From Halomonas sp. (GTDB lineage Bacteria > Pseudomonadota > Gammaproteobacteria > Pseudomonadales > Halomonadaceae), in assembly GCA_003552795.1 (NCBI GenBank), contig PUOM01000004.1, positions 1 through 45,400 on the forward strand: DNA of 45,400 nt. Reading direction: 5' to 3'. Under the pieces are notes generated by a model. The model saw nothing but the letters and a program-made list of their open reading frames with translations. It was not told where the DNA came from and made no database searches. Made by a program: the position numbers and the translations under genes. Positions 1 through 10,637 of this stretch are shown in pieces. The stretch's first letter is position 1. Each line of letters opens with the position of its first letter.

Positions 1-162
1 GAGCCGGCCGCGCCCCAGGCGCTGGCCGGCTGACCGACCTGCGGGCTGGTCAACCGTCTCGGGCGGGAGGAGCGTGGCCGCTGCCGACGCTGCGGCGATC
101 CGCTCCGGGCACGCCTGCCCCACAGCCTGCAGCGCACCTGGGCGCTGCTCGCGGCCGCCGCG

Positions 163-663
163 GTGATGTACATTCCGGCCAACGTCTACCCGATCATGAC
201 CACCACCAGCCTCGGACACACCAGCCCCTCGACCATCATCGGCGGGGTGGTGGAGCTGATCCAGATGGGCTCCTGGCCGGTTGCCGTGGTGATCTTCGTG
301 GCCAGCGTGATCGTGCCCGTGGGCAAGCTGGTGGCGCTGGCCTGGCTCTGCCTGGTGGTGAGCCGCAGCAGCGAGCTCAATGCCGCGGCGCGCACCCGGC
401 TCTACCGGGTCACCGAGTTCATCGGCCGCTGGTCGATGATCGACGTCTTCGTGGTGGCGATCCTGGTGGCGCTGATTCGCGCCGGCTCACTGATGTCGAT
501 CACCCCGGGGCCGGCCGCCCTGGCCTTCGGCGCCGTGGTGGTGATCACCATGCTGGCGGCCATGACCTTCGACCCGCGGCTGCTCTGGGATGCCCCGCTG
601 CCGCACCCCCATAAAAGCGATCCCCAGGGAACGCGCCGAGAGTCACAAGGAAACCGCGGATGA
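163..663 (+). CDS. pqiA: Paraquat-inducible protein A (PqiA-type) membrane protein, C-terminal half; 5' end unclear
   Basis: YIPANVYPIM motif and several hydrophobic segments; same-frame upstream codons encode a zinc-ribbon-like CGLVNRLGREERGRCRRCGDPL after a TGA at 31-33; ATG of the MCE gene overlaps its stop. Confidence 0.7.
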   Translation: MMYIPANVYPIMTTTSLGHTSPSTIIGGVVELIQMGSWPVAVVIFVASVIVPVGKLVALAWLCLVVSRSSELNAAARTRLYRVTEFIGRWSMIDVFVVAILVALIRAGSLMSITPGPAALAFGAVVVITMLAAMTFDPRLLWDAPLPHPHKSDPQGTRRESQGNRG

Positions 664-2339
664 GTGAATCCCCTCGCGATGAGGCCACCCCCGAGCAGGA
701 TCTGCACAGGGCCAGGCCCTCTCCCCAGGCGCGCTTCTCGCCGATCTGGATCGTGCCCATCGTGGCCATCCTGATCGGCGCCTGGCTGGTCTACGACAAC
801 TATCGCAGCCGCGGCCCCCAGGTGACCCTGGTGATGGCCAACGCCGAGGGCATCGAGGCCGGCAGCACCCTGATCAGGACCCGCAACGTCCAGGTCGGCC
901 GCGTCGAGCGGGTCAATCTCTCCGAGGACCTGGACACCGCCGTGATCACCGCCCGCCTGAGCCCCGACGCCGAGGCCATGCTGGTGGAGGACAGTCGCTT
1001 CTGGGTGGTCAAGCCGCGGGTGGGTCGCGAAGGGATCAGCGGCCTGGGCACGGTGCTCTCCGGGGCCTTCATCCAGCTCGAGCCGGGCAGCAGCGAGGTC
1101 GCCTCCCGAGAGTTCCGGGTCAGCGACCAGCCGCCGGTGGCCCCGACAGGGGCGGCCGGTCTGCGCATCAACCTGACCAGCCAGCTCGGCAACTCGCTGC
1201 GCGTCGGCGACCCGATCACCTACCAGGGCTATACCGTGGGCCGCGTCGAGGATGCCACCTTCGATGCCGAGACCCGGCGCATGCAGCATCGCATCTTCGT
1301 CGAGGCGCCCTACGACACCCTGGTCACCGACAGCACCCGCTTCTGGTCGGCCAGCGGCATCGATCTGCGCCTGGATTCCGAGGGTTTCCGGGTCAACGTG
1401 GAGTCCTTCGAGACGCTGCTGGGCGGCGGCGTCACCTTCGGCGTGCCCGAGGATCTGCCGCTGGGTCGCCCGGTGGCGCCGGACGCCACCTTCGACCTCT
1501 ATGCCGACGAGGACAGCGCCCGCCAGGGCACCTTCGACCGCTACCTGGAGTACGTGCTGATGGTGGACGATTCGGTGCGCGGCCTCTCACGGGGGGCCCC
1601 GGTGGAATTTCGCGGCGTGCGCATCGGCACCGTGGCGGCGGTTCCCTGGAACTTCACGGCGCCCCAGCCCGAGGGCCGGGCGGGCTTCTCCATCCCGGTG
1701 CTGATGCGTATCGAGCCCCAGCGGCTGGGCATCGAGAATCAGGACGTCGATCTCGCCGAGTGGCGCGAGCGCTTCGCCCGCCTCTTCGACCTGGGCCTGC
1801 GCGCCTCGCTGAAGAGCGGCAATCTGCTCACCGGCGCGCTGTTCGTCGACCTCAACTTCCACCGCGAGCTCGCCGACCAGCACCGGGCGCAGACCTTTGC
1901 CGAGACGAGCGTCTTCCCCACCACCTCCGGCGGTTTCGCCCTGATCGAGGCCCAGGTGACCGACCTGCTGGCCAAGCTCAACGACCTGGAGATCGAGCCT
2001 CTGCTGGCGGGGCTCGACCGCAATCTGGTCGCCTCCGAGGCGATGCTCGGCGAGGTTCAGGCCCTGTCGCAGTCGCTGCAGGGAATGCTCGACGATCCGG
2101 CTACCCGGGCGGTGCCGACCAACCTCAACGCCACCCTGGAAGAGCTGCGCGAGACCCTGCAGGGCGTGTCGCCCGGCTCCAGCGCCTACCAGGAGCTGAC
2201 CGGTGCGGTGGAGCGGCTGGAGCGGCTGATGCGCGACGTCCAGCCGGTGGCACGCACCCTCTCCGAGAACCCTCGCGCCCTGCTCTTCGACAGCCTGGAG
2301 ACCGAGGACCCCGTGCCCCGAGCCCCACGGCGCGAGTGA
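660..2339 (+). CDS. pqiB: PqiB-type intermembrane transport protein with repeated MCE domains
   Basis: N-terminal TM (FSPIWIVPIVAILIGAWLVYDNY) and repeated MCE-type segments (VTLVMANAEGIEAGSTLIRTRNVQVGRVERV; GLRINLTSQLGNSLRVGDPITYQGYTVGRVE; RGAPVEFRGVRIGTV); overlaps pqiA stop. Confidence 0.9.
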   Translation: MSESPRDEATPEQDLHRARPSPQARFSPIWIVPIVAILIGAWLVYDNYRSRGPQVTLVMANAEGIEAGSTLIRTRNVQVGRVERVNLSEDLDTAVITARLSPDAEAMLVEDSRFWVVKPRVGREGISGLGTVLSGAFIQLEPGSSEVASREFRVSDQPPVAPTGAAGLRINLTSQLGNSLRVGDPITYQGYTVGRVEDATFDAETRRMQHRIFVEAPYDTLVTDSTRFWSASGIDLRLDSEGFRVNVESFETLLGGGVTFGVPEDLPLGRPVAPDATFDLYADEDSARQGTFDRYLEYVLMVDDSVRGLSRGAPVEFRGVRIGTVAAVPWNFTAPQPEGRAGFSIPVLMRIEPQRLGIENQDVDLAEWRERFARLFDLGLRASLKSGNLLTGALFVDLNFHRELADQHRAQTFAETSVFPTTSGGFALIEAQVTDLLAKLNDLEIEPLLAGLDRNLVASEAMLGEVQALSQSLQGMLDDPATRAVPTNLNATLEELRETLQGVSPGSSAYQELTGAVERLERLMRDVQPVARTLSENPRALLFDSLETEDPVPRAPRRE

Positions 2340-2381
2340 GCGACTGGCCCGATGCTACCCGGCACTTCCAAGGAGATGACG

Positions 2382-2984
2382 ATGACAAGGCAATGGAAGC
2401 TGGCCGCCCTGGCGGCCACGATGATCATGGCAACGGGCCTGGCCGGCTGCGCCAGCCCCGGCCCGTCGCCGCAGCGCTACACCCTGCCCGCGGCGGCCGA
2501 GGGGTACCAAGCCGCGGCGGGCGCCGAGGCCGAGCACCTGCTGCTGCTGCGCCCGCCGAGGCTGGCCCACTACCTGGACGTGGACGGCATGGTGATGCAG
2601 GTGGACGACATCACCCTGGTGGAGGCTCGCGGGCATCAGTGGGCCGAGGCCCTGGGCCGCCAGCTCGAACGCGGTCTGCGCGGGAGACTGGCGGACCGCC
2701 TGCCCGATACCCGCGTGATGCTGGACGAGGCCGGGGTACGCGAGCCCGGCGCCCTCAGCCTGCGTCTGGAACTCGACCGCTTCCAGGGCCGTCATGACGG
2801 CCTGGCGGTGATCGGCGGTCAGTGGCAGCTGCGTGACGCCGAGGGACGCCTGCTGGCCATGGCCCCGCTGCAGGTGGAGACCGAGCTCGACGACGACGGC
2901 TATCCGGCGCTGGTGCGCGCCCTGGGCCGCGGCTGGGACAGCGCGGCCGACCAGCTCGCCGAAGCCGTGCGCCGCGCGCGCTGA
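2382..2984 (+). CDS. pqiC: PqiC/YmbA-type ABC-transport auxiliary lipoprotein
   Basis: Lipobox LAGC after signal peptide (MTRQWKLAALAATMIMATGLAGCASPGPSPQRYTL); follows pqiB; AAGGAG 6 nt upstream of ATG at 2382. Confidence 0.8.
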   Translation: MTRQWKLAALAATMIMATGLAGCASPGPSPQRYTLPAAAEGYQAAAGAEAEHLLLLRPPRLAHYLDVDGMVMQVDDITLVEARGHQWAEALGRQLERGLRGRLADRLPDTRVMLDEAGVREPGALSLRLELDRFQGRHDGLAVIGGQWQLRDAEGRLLAMAPLQVETELDDDGYPALVRALGRGWDSAADQLAEAVRRAR

Positions 2985-3065
2985 GCGCGACAGGCAGAGC
3001 GGCCGGCGCTGGGCTATGGTCATCTCAGGACCACGGGGCGCTTTCTCACCGACAGGGACGACACC

Positions 3066-3593
3066 ATGCACGACGACCTGACCCGGCAACTCGCCGAGCG
3101 CGAGTTCCGCCACGCCATCGCCCTCGAACTGCGCGAGATGGCCAGGCGCGCCCGACGCGCCCTGCTGATCGCCCTGGCCAGCGATACCCATGGCCAGGAG
3201 GCTCTGACCGAGCTCGGGGTCGCGGAGCAGGCGTTGGCCGAGCTCGGCGCCCTGGCCGCAGAGCACGACTTCGTGGCGCTGCCGATGCTCGGCGACGTGC
3301 GGCGCGGGGTCGACCGCCTGGCGTGCCAGCTCCACCAGGGTGGCGCCTGCGACAGCCTCGACGAGGACGCCCACGAGGCCTTCCTCAATCGCCATGCCCG
3401 CGGGCTCACCGCCCTGGACGGCATCGGCCCGGTCACGGCCCGGCGCCTCTTCGCCCACGGCATCAGCGACCTCGAGCAGCTGCGCGAGCTCGGCGCCGAG
3501 GGCCTCGACGAGATCACCGGCCTCAACGCTGCCACCCTGGCACGCATCCGCACCAGCCTCGCCGCGGACGCAGAGGCCCCGGACGGGAAGTAG
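3066..3593 (+). CDS. Helix-hairpin-helix domain-containing protein of unknown function
   Basis: C-terminal HhH-like GLTALDGIGPVTARRLFAHGISDLEQLRELGAEGLDEITGLNAATLARI; N-terminal helical region not recognised. Confidence 0.7.
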   Translation: MHDDLTRQLAEREFRHAIALELREMARRARRALLIALASDTHGQEALTELGVAEQALAELGALAAEHDFVALPMLGDVRRGVDRLACQLHQGGACDSLDEDAHEAFLNRHARGLTALDGIGPVTARRLFAHGISDLEQLRELGAEGLDEITGLNAATLARIRTSLAADAEAPDGK

Positions 3594-3741
3594 CTGCGTC
3601 GGCGCCAAGGATCTGGCATAATGCGGCCACGCGGCAACCAGCGAGTCCCTCCTGCCGCGCCCACTGAATTTATGACGCCCCGGCCCGGGACTGGCCACGC
3701 GACACGGCGTGGCGCGGTCGTGGCGACTCTGCGGAGACCGC

Positions 3742-5040
3742 ATGACCTTTTCCGACCTCGGCCTGCGTGCCGAACTCCTGCGTGCCGTCGAGGCACAGGG
3801 CTACACCGTTCCCACTCCGATCCAGCGTCAGGCGATTCCTGCCGTGCTCGAGGGCGGCGACCTGCTGGCCAGCGCCCAGACCGGTACCGGCAAGACCGCC
3901 GGCTTCACCCTGCCGATGCTGCAGCGTCTGGCCGGCGGCCCGCGCCCCGGCCGCCGCGAGATTCGCGCCCTGGTGCTCACTCCGACCCGCGAGCTGGCCG
4001 CTCAGGTGGGCGAGAGTGTGGCCGACTACGGCCGCCACCTGACCCTGAAGAGCCACGTGATCTTCGGCGGCGTGGGCCAGCAGCCCCAGGTGGATGCCAT
4101 CCGCAACGGGCTCGACGTCCTCGTCGCGACGCCGGGCCGCCTGCTCGACCTGCAGCAGCAGAAGCACGTGGACCTCTCCAAGGTAGAGATCCTGGTGCTC
4201 GACGAAGCCGATCGCATGCTCGATATGGGCTTTATCCATGACATCAAGAAGATCCTGCGGGTGCTGCCCGAGAAGCGCCAGAACCTGCTCTTCTCGGCGA
4301 CCTTCTCCGACGAGATCCAGGCGCTGGCCAACAAGCTGCTGGAGCGTCCGGCAATGATCGAGGTGGCGCGTCGCAATACCACCGCCGAGCTCGTCGACCA
4401 GGCGATCTACCGGGTGGATCGCGAGAAGAAGCGCGAGCTGCTGGCCCACCTGATCAGCCAGCACGACTGGCACCAGGTGCTGGTCTTCACCCGCACCAAG
4501 CACGGCGCCAACCGTCTGGCCGAACAGCTCTCCAAGCAGGACATCCCGGCCATGGCGATCCACGGCAACAAGAGCCAGTCGGCCCGCACCAAGGCGCTCT
4601 CCGCCTTCAAGACCGGCGACCTGCAGGTCCTGGTGGCCACCGATATCGCCGCCCGCGGTCTCGACATCGAAGAGCTGCCCCACGTGGTCAACTTCGAGCT
4701 GCCCAACGTCGCCGAGGACTATGTGCACCGTATCGGTCGCACCGGTCGCGCCGGCAGCGAGGGCCAGGCCGTATCGCTGGTCTGCGTCGACGAACACGGC
4801 CTGCTCAAGGGCATCGAGCGGCTGATCAAGCGCGACCTCGAAAAGCGTATCGAGCCCGGCTTCGAGCCCGACCCCAATGCCAAGCCCGAGCCCATCGAGA
4901 ATGGCCGCAACCGCGGTGGCGGCGGTCGTGGCCAGGGCCGCGGCAACGGTCAGGGGCGTGGTCAGGGCGGGCGTGGCCGCAACGAGCAGTCCCAGGCGCC
5001 GCGGCGGCGTCGCGGCGGCGGCGGACGCCGACAGGCCTGA
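3742..5040 (+). CDS. rhlE: ATP-dependent RNA helicase, DEAD-box, RhlE-like
   Basis: Motifs [56 protein letters not shown]-rich C-terminal tail. Confidence 0.9.
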   Translation: MTFSDLGLRAELLRAVEAQGYTVPTPIQRQAIPAVLEGGDLLASAQTGTGKTAGFTLPMLQRLAGGPRPGRREIRALVLTPTRELAAQVGESVADYGRHLTLKSHVIFGGVGQQPQVDAIRNGLDVLVATPGRLLDLQQQKHVDLSKVEILVLDEADRMLDMGFIHDIKKILRVLPEKRQNLLFSATFSDEIQALANKLLERPAMIEVARRNTTAELVDQAIYRVDREKKRELLAHLISQHDWHQVLVFTRTKHGANRLAEQLSKQDIPAMAIHGNKSQSARTKALSAFKTGDLQVLVATDIAARGLDIEELPHVVNFELPNVAEDYVHRIGRTGRAGSEGQAVSLVCVDEHGLLKGIERLIKRDLEKRIEPGFEPDPNAKPEPIENGRNRGGGGRGQGRGNGQGRGQGGRGRNEQSQAPRRRRGGGGRRQA

Positions 5041-5085
5041 CCCTCGCTACTGCCCCGTCTGGCCGCCGCTCCCGGCGGCGACATC

Positions 5086-5107
5086 GGCCGCCGCGAGGCG
5101 GCCGTTT
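5086..5107 (+). terminator. Terminator-like hairpin between convergent rhlE and EamA genes
   Basis: GGCCGCC-GCGA-GGCGGCC followed by GTTTCG. Confidence 0.6.
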
Positions 5108-5168
5108 CGTGTCTGCTCCCTTCCCGGTTGCCTCTCCCCGATAGCGGCCCGCATCCCGTGCGCGGCGC

Positions 5169-6059
5169 CTAGCGTCGCTGGGATACGCCGACGCCCACCA
5201 GAATCATCACCAGCGCCAGCAGGTGATTCCACTCCGGCCGCTCGCCGAGAAAGAGAATGCCGATGGCCAGCGCCCAGAGCGGGATCAGATAGTTGATCAA
5301 CGACAGAAAGGTCGGACCGGCCGCCGTCACCAGGGTGAAATAGACCACGCTGCCCAGGGCGGTGCACAGCACCCCCAGCACCAGCACGGCCCACAGGACG
5401 CCGCTCGAGAGCCCCGTCGGCAACACCGCATCCGCCGGCAGCAGGGCGAGCGGCAGGGTCAGCAGCCACGCCATGCCCAGCACCAGGGCCGAGGTCGACC
5501 AGGCGTCGCTGGCGGGCTTGTGCCGAGCGATGATGGTATTGACCGCATAGCAGCAGGCGGCCAGCAGAACCGCCAGCTGGGCCAGCAGGGTCTCCCCCGG
5601 TCCGCCCAGCTCGCGCAGCGCGGCGGGCCCCACCAGCGCCAGGATGCCGGCAAAGCCGATCAGGAAGCCCACCAGTCGTGCCGAGGTCATGCGCTCGCCC
5701 GCCACCAGGAAGTGCGCCAGCACCAGGGTCATCAGCGGCATGATCGCCATCAGGATGCCGGCCAGCCCGCTGTCGATACGCTGCTGACCCCAGCTGATCA
5801 GCAGGAAAGGGGTCATGTTGCCGACCACCGCGATGGTGAGAATGAAGGCCCATAGCCGCGGGCCGCGCGGCCAGCCGCGCCCCAGCAGCAGGACCAGCCC
5901 CAGCAGGACCAGGCTGGCCAGGAGGTTTCGCCCCACAACCAGCATGGCCGGGCTCAGCTCGGACACGGCGATGCGGGTCAGGGCAAAGGAGCTGCCCCAC
6001 AGCAGGGAAAGAGTGACCAGCAGCAGCCAGTGGCTCAGGGGACGCGTCATGGCGGACAT
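5169..6059 (-). CDS. EamA/DMT family transporter
   Basis: About ten hydrophobic segments, two EamA-like repeats (LLWGSSFALTRIAVSELSPAMLVVGRNLLAS; YLIPLWALAIGILFLGERPEWNHLLALVMILVGV). Confidence 0.85.
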   Translation of the reverse strand: MSAMTRPLSHWLLLVTLSLLWGSSFALTRIAVSELSPAMLVVGRNLLASLVLLGLVLLLGRGWPRGPRLWAFILTIAVVGNMTPFLLISWGQQRIDSGLAGILMAIMPLMTLVLAHFLVAGERMTSARLVGFLIGFAGILALVGPAALRELGGPGETLLAQLAVLLAACCYAVNTIIARHKPASDAWSTSALVLGMAWLLTLPLALLPADAVLPTGLSSGVLWAVLVLGVLCTALGSVVYFTLVTAAGPTFLSLINYLIPLWALAIGILFLGERPEWNHLLALVMILVGVGVSQRR

Positions 6060-6095
6060 CCGTGTCGGGGATCGGGGCGTGGGGAGAGACAAATT

Positions 6096-6111
6096 AACAT
6101 GCTAACATGTT
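6096..6111. promoter_or_regulatory. Inverted repeat AACATG-CTAA-CATGTT in the divergent DMT/MFS intergenic region; candidate operator
   Basis: Perfect 6-bp arms around a 4-bp spacer, also readable as a direct repeat TAACATGC/TAACATGT. Confidence 0.55.
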
Positions 6112-6138
6112 GCCCCCATTTTCTTACGAGTCAACTTG

Positions 6139-7374
6139 ATGAACGCGACCCCGGAGCCCAGGCACCCCCGCTGCCTGCCCCCAGGCCGCCGCCCCCTGTG
6201 GGTCTTCGTCGCCCTGATGGTACTGGTGGGGCTCAATCTGCGCCCCGCCCTCTCCAGCCTTGCCCCGGTGCTGACCCGTATCCAGCAGGATACCGGCCTG
6301 TCCCCCCTGGCCATCGGCGCCCTGACCACCCTGCCGGTGCTCTGCCTGGGGCTGTTCGCGCCCCTGGCGCCCTGGCTGGCCAAGCGGCTGGGCGCCGAGC
6401 GGGCTCTCTCGGCGGGTCTGCTGCTGCTTGCCGGCGGCCTGCTGCTGCGAGGTGTGCCCCTGGTGGCGGCGCTCTTCATCGGCACCCTGATGGTGGGTGC
6501 CGCCATCGGCGTGGCCGGCACCCTGCTGCCTGCCCTGGTCAAGCGCGAGCTGCCCGCCGGCGCCGACCTGATGACCGGCGTCTATACCATGGCGCTATGT
6601 CTCGGCGGGGCACTCGGCGCCGGGCTCAGCATTCCGTTGGCCGACTGGCTGAGCGGCTGGCACCGGAGCCTGGCCAGCTGGTCGGCCCTGGCGGCCCTGG
6701 CGCTGGTCGCCTGGCTAGCCCTGGCTCCGCGCGCCAGGGAGGTGCCACTGAGCAGCCCCGGCGGCTCGATGCGCTCGGTACTCGGTCAGCCGCTGGCCTG
6801 GCAGGTGATGCTCTTCATGGGCCTGCAGTCGTCGCTGGCCTATATCGTCTTCGGCTGGCTGCCGACCCTGCTGGTGGAGCGCGGCTACGGTGAGGGCGAG
6901 GCCGGCTGGATGATGGGCGCCTCGGTGATGGTACAGCTTCCCGCGGCTCTGGGCGCGCCCTGGCTGGCCCGGATGGGCCGCGACCAGCGACCGGCGCTGC
7001 TCAGCGTCCTGGCAATGATCGCCGCTGGCTTCTGGCTGCTGCTCATCGGCCCGGCGTCGCTGCGCTGGCTCGGCATCGTGCTCCTCGGCCTGGGCCAGGG
7101 CGGCGGCTTCAGCCTGGCGCTGACGCTGATCGTGCTGCGCACCGGCAACTCCCGGCTGGCCGGCAAGCTCTCGGGGCTGGCCCAGGGCGGTGGCTACACC
7201 TTGGCCGCCATGGGACCGCTGGGCGTCGGTGTGATGCTGCAGCTGGACCTGGGCCTGGCCGCCATCACGGCGGTGCTGCTGGCGATCAGCGCCCTGGCCG
7301 CCACCTTTGCCCTGTTCGCCGGGCGCAACCGCCGCCTGGAGATCGACGCCGAGGGGCAGCTGGTCACCCGCTAA
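6139..7374 (+). CDS. MFS transporter, CynX/NimT-like
   Basis: [64 protein letters not shown] and about 12 TM pattern. Confidence 0.85.
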   Translation: MNATPEPRHPRCLPPGRRPLWVFVALMVLVGLNLRPALSSLAPVLTRIQQDTGLSPLAIGALTTLPVLCLGLFAPLAPWLAKRLGAERALSAGLLLLAGGLLLRGVPLVAALFIGTLMVGAAIGVAGTLLPALVKRELPAGADLMTGVYTMALCLGGALGAGLSIPLADWLSGWHRSLASWSALAALALVAWLALAPRAREVPLSSPGGSMRSVLGQPLAWQVMLFMGLQSSLAYIVFGWLPTLLVERGYGEGEAGWMMGASVMVQLPAALGAPWLARMGRDQRPALLSVLAMIAAGFWLLLIGPASLRWLGIVLLGLGQGGGFSLALTLIVLRTGNSRLAGKLSGLAQGGGYTLAAMGPLGVGVMLQLDLGLAAITAVLLAISALAATFALFAGRNRRLEIDAEGQLVTR

Positions 7375-7469
7375 AGAAGCGAGCCGTCAGACTTGTCCAC
7401 GATCAATGGCGGCCCTCCACGGCCGCGGTTAGACTCGAGGCATACCCTTTCCGGCAGCGGGGGTGGCGC

Positions 7470-8201
7470 ATGGGCGATGACAAGGCAGCGGCCCTCGAGG
7501 CCCGCGGGCTGACCCGCAGCTACCCGATGGGCGAGGTCACCATCCAGGCCCTGCGCGGCGTGGACCTGACCCTCTACCGCGGCGAGCTGCTGGTGATGCT
7601 GGGCGCCTCGGGCTCCGGCAAGTCCACCCTGCTCAATATCCTCGGCGGCCTCGACACGGCCTCCGACGGCGAGGTGCGCTACGTCGATCACCGCGGGCAG
7701 AGCCGGGACCTGACCCGTGCCAGCCAGCGTGCGCTCACCCGCTTTCGCCGTCACCATGTCGGTTTCGTCTTCCAGTTCTACAATCTGATCTCGAGCCTCA
7801 CCGCCCGGGAGAACGTGGCCATCGTCACCGAGATCGCCCGGGACCCCATGACCCCGGAGGCGGCCCTGGCCATGGTCGGCCTGGGCGAGCGCCTCGACCA
7901 CTTCCCCTCCCAGCTCTCCGGGGGCGAGCAGCAGCGGGTGGCCATCGCCCGGGCCGTGGCCAAGCAGCCCGATCTCCTGCTCTGCGACGAGCCCACCGGC
8001 GCCCTGGACTTTCGCACTGGCATCCGCGTGCTCGAGGTGCTCGAGTCGGTCAACCGCGAGACGCTCACTACCGTGGCGATCATCACCCACAACGAGGTGA
8101 TCGGCGAGATGGCCGATCGAGTGATCCGCCTGCGCGACGGGCGGGTCGACGAGATCCACGTCAACGCCACCCGGCGCCCCGCCCGCGAGCTACGCTGGTG
8201 A
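7470..8201 (+). CDS. ABC transporter ATP-binding protein (LolD/MacB-type)
   Basis: Walker A GASGSGKS, signature [14 protein letters not shown], Walker [13 protein letters not shown]. Confidence 0.93.
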   Translation: MGDDKAAALEARGLTRSYPMGEVTIQALRGVDLTLYRGELLVMLGASGSGKSTLLNILGGLDTASDGEVRYVDHRGQSRDLTRASQRALTRFRRHHVGFVFQFYNLISSLTARENVAIVTEIARDPMTPEAALAMVGLGERLDHFPSQLSGGEQQRVAIARAVAKQPDLLLCDEPTGALDFRTGIRVLEVLESVNRETLTTVAIITHNEVIGEMADRVIRLRDGRVDEIHVNATRRPARELRW

Positions 8202-8208
8202 GGCCGCC

Positions 8209-10572
8209 ATGAGGACCCTTGACCGCAAGCTCGCCCGCGACCTCTGGCGCCTCAAGGGTCAGGCCCTGGCCATCGCCGTGGTGATCGCCGGCGGAGTGAT
8301 GACGCTGATCTTCTCGGTGACCACCCTGGAGGCCCTCTCCGGGGCCCGGGAGCGCTTCTACGCCAGCCACCACTTCGCCGAGGTGTTCGCCGACGTCAAG
8401 CGTGCGCCTCTGGGAGCGCTGAGCCAACTGCAGGAGATCGAGGGCATCAATCGGATCGAGCCCCGCGTCCAGGCCGCCATGCGTCTCTCGGTGGAGGGCT
8501 TCGCCGATCCCATCCGCGGGCTGGCACAGTCGATCCCCGACGGCCGTCAGCCCGGTCTCAACCGCCTGCATCTGGTGGCCGGGGGCCTGCCCGAGGCGGG
8601 CCGCGACGATCAGGTGGTGGTCTCCGACGCTTTCGCCGAGGCCCATGGACTGGCCCCCGGCGACAGCCTGGAGGCGATCATCGACGGTCGCCAGGTGCAG
8701 CTGCGGCTCTCCGGCATCGCCCTGAGCCCGGAGTTTCTCTACCAGGTCGCCCCCACCGACCTGATGCCCGACTACCGGCGCTATGCGGTGCTCTGGATGA
8801 ACCAGCGCACCCTGGCCAGTGCCTTCGGCATGGAGGGGGCTTTCAACCAGCTCACCCTGACCCTCCAGGCCGGCGCCCGCCGCGAGGCGGTGATAGACGC
8901 CCTGGACCTGGCTCTGGCCCGCTACGGCGGCACCGGCGCCTGGAGCCGGGACGACCAGCCCTCCCACCGCTTCATCGAGGAGGAGCTCAACCAGCAGCGC
9001 ATCCAGGCCACCGTGCTGCCGGCCATCTTCCTGACGGTCTCCGCCTTCCTGCTCCATGTGGTGATGGGCCGCCTGATCCAGACCCAGCGCGAGCAGGTCG
9101 CCGTGCTCAAGGCGTTCGGTTACCGAGACACCGAACTGGCCCGCCACTTCGCCCTGCTGGCCGGCATGATCGTGCTACTGGGCTGGGCGCTGGGCGTGGC
9201 TCTGGGCGCCTGGGCCGCCAGCGGCCTGGCGGGCCTCTATCGCGAGTACTTCCGCTTCCCCGGGATGCCCTTCCGAGTCCCCCTCTGGTCGCTCGTCCTG
9301 TCGCTCCTGATCGTCGCCCTGGCCGCCCTGCTGGGGACCTGGCAGGCGGTATGGCGGGCGGTGAGACGCCCCCCCGCCGAGGCCATGCGTCCACCGGCAC
9401 CGCTGCGCTTTCGCCGCAGCTGGCTGGAGCGCGCCCTGCCGCCTGCGCTACTCGGTCACGAGGGCCGCATCATCCTGCGCAACCTGGCCCGGCATCCGGC
9501 CAAGGCGAGCCTCTCGGTAGCGGGCATCGCCCTCTCCGCCGGCCTGCTGATGATGGGCGCTTACCAGCTCGACGCCGTGGAGTCGATGATCGATCAGCAG
9601 TACCGGCAGGTGCTGCGCATGGACATGGAGCTCACCTTCGGCGAGGCGACACCGGCTCGGGCCGCCGGCGAGCTTCGCCACCAGCCCGGGGTGCTGGCCG
9701 TGGAGACCTGGCGCCGGGTGCCGGTGACCCTGATCCACGGCCATCGCCAGGAGCGCACCAGCCTGCTGGGCATGGAGCCGTCACCGCAGCTGCGCCAGGT
9801 CCTGGACGGCCAGGGCCGCCCCCAGCGCCTGCCCGATTCGGGCCTGATGCTCACCCGCTACCTGGCCGAGACGCTGGAAGCCCGGGTGGGCGACGAGCTG
9901 GAGGTGGCGATCATGGAGGGCCATCGCCGCCGCCTGACCATGACCCTCACCGCCCTGGTGGATGAGCCGCTGGGAGTGGGCGCCTACCTCCGGCGTGACC
10001 ACCTCAATACATTGATGGGCGAGGGGCCGGCGATCAGCGGCGCCTGGCTGCTGGTGGACCCCGACCGGCAGGAGGCACTGAATGCGGCCCTCTGGGCGAT
10101 ACCCGGCGTGGCCGGCATCGGCCTGCTCGCCGAGGCGGAGCGCGGCATCCGCGACTATCTGGACGAGACGATCCTGATGGTGGCGCTGATCTTCGTGGCC
10201 ATCGCGACCTCCATCGCCTTCGGAGTGGTCTACAACAACGCCCGCGTCGCCTTCGCCGAACGCGCCCGGGAGCTCGCCACCCTGCAGGTACTGGGCTACA
10301 GCCGTGCCGAGGTATCGCGCATCCTGCTGGGGGAGATCGCCCTGCTGACCCTGGCCGCCATCCCGCCCGGCTGGGCCATCGGCATCCTCTTCAGCCGGCT
10401 GCTCAACCAGGCCTTCAGCAGCGACCTGTTCCGCGTCCCCATGGTGCTCACCCCCCAGGCCTTCGCCATCGCCGCCAGCGGCGTGCTGGCCGCCTCCCTG
10501 GTGGTGGGGCTGCTGGTGGTGCGCCGTCTCGGTCGCCTCGACAAGCTGCGCGTGCTCAAGGCCGTGGAGTGA
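8209..10572 (+). CDS. FtsX-like ABC transporter permease, two FtsX-type units
   Basis: 787 aa; N-terminal TM, two FtsX-like TM blocks, follows ATPase by 7 bp. Confidence 0.9.
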   Translation: MRTLDRKLARDLWRLKGQALAIAVVIAGGVMTLIFSVTTLEALSGARERFYASHHFAEVFADVKRAPLGALSQLQEIEGINRIEPRVQAAMRLSVEGFADPIRGLAQSIPDGRQPGLNRLHLVAGGLPEAGRDDQVVVSDAFAEAHGLAPGDSLEAIIDGRQVQLRLSGIALSPEFLYQVAPTDLMPDYRRYAVLWMNQRTLASAFGMEGAFNQLTLTLQAGARREAVIDALDLALARYGGTGAWSRDDQPSHRFIEEELNQQRIQATVLPAIFLTVSAFLLHVVMGRLIQTQREQVAVLKAFGYRDTELARHFALLAGMIVLLGWALGVALGAWAASGLAGLYREYFRFPGMPFRVPLWSLVLSLLIVALAALLGTWQAVWRAVRRPPAEAMRPPAPLRFRRSWLERALPPALLGHEGRIILRNLARHPAKASLSVAGIALSAGLLMMGAYQLDAVESMIDQQYRQVLRMDMELTFGEATPARAAGELRHQPGVLAVETWRRVPVTLIHGHRQERTSLLGMEPSPQLRQVLDGQGRPQRLPDSGLMLTRYLAETLEARVGDELEVAIMEGHRRRLTMTLTALVDEPLGVGAYLRRDHLNTLMGEGPAISGAWLLVDPDRQEALNAALWAIPGVAGIGLLAEAERGIRDYLDETILMVALIFVAIATSIAFGVVYNNARVAFAERARELATLQVLGYSRAEVSRILLGEIALLTLAAIPPGWAIGILFSRLLNQAFSSDLFRVPMVLTPQAFAIAASGVLAASLVVGLLVVRRLGRLDKLRVLKAVE

Positions 10573-10637
10573 CCGACAGTAAGAGTGCGGCTCGGCGCAA
10601 CGCCGGCGACCCTCTGGAAGCACAAGGAGAACGCCCG

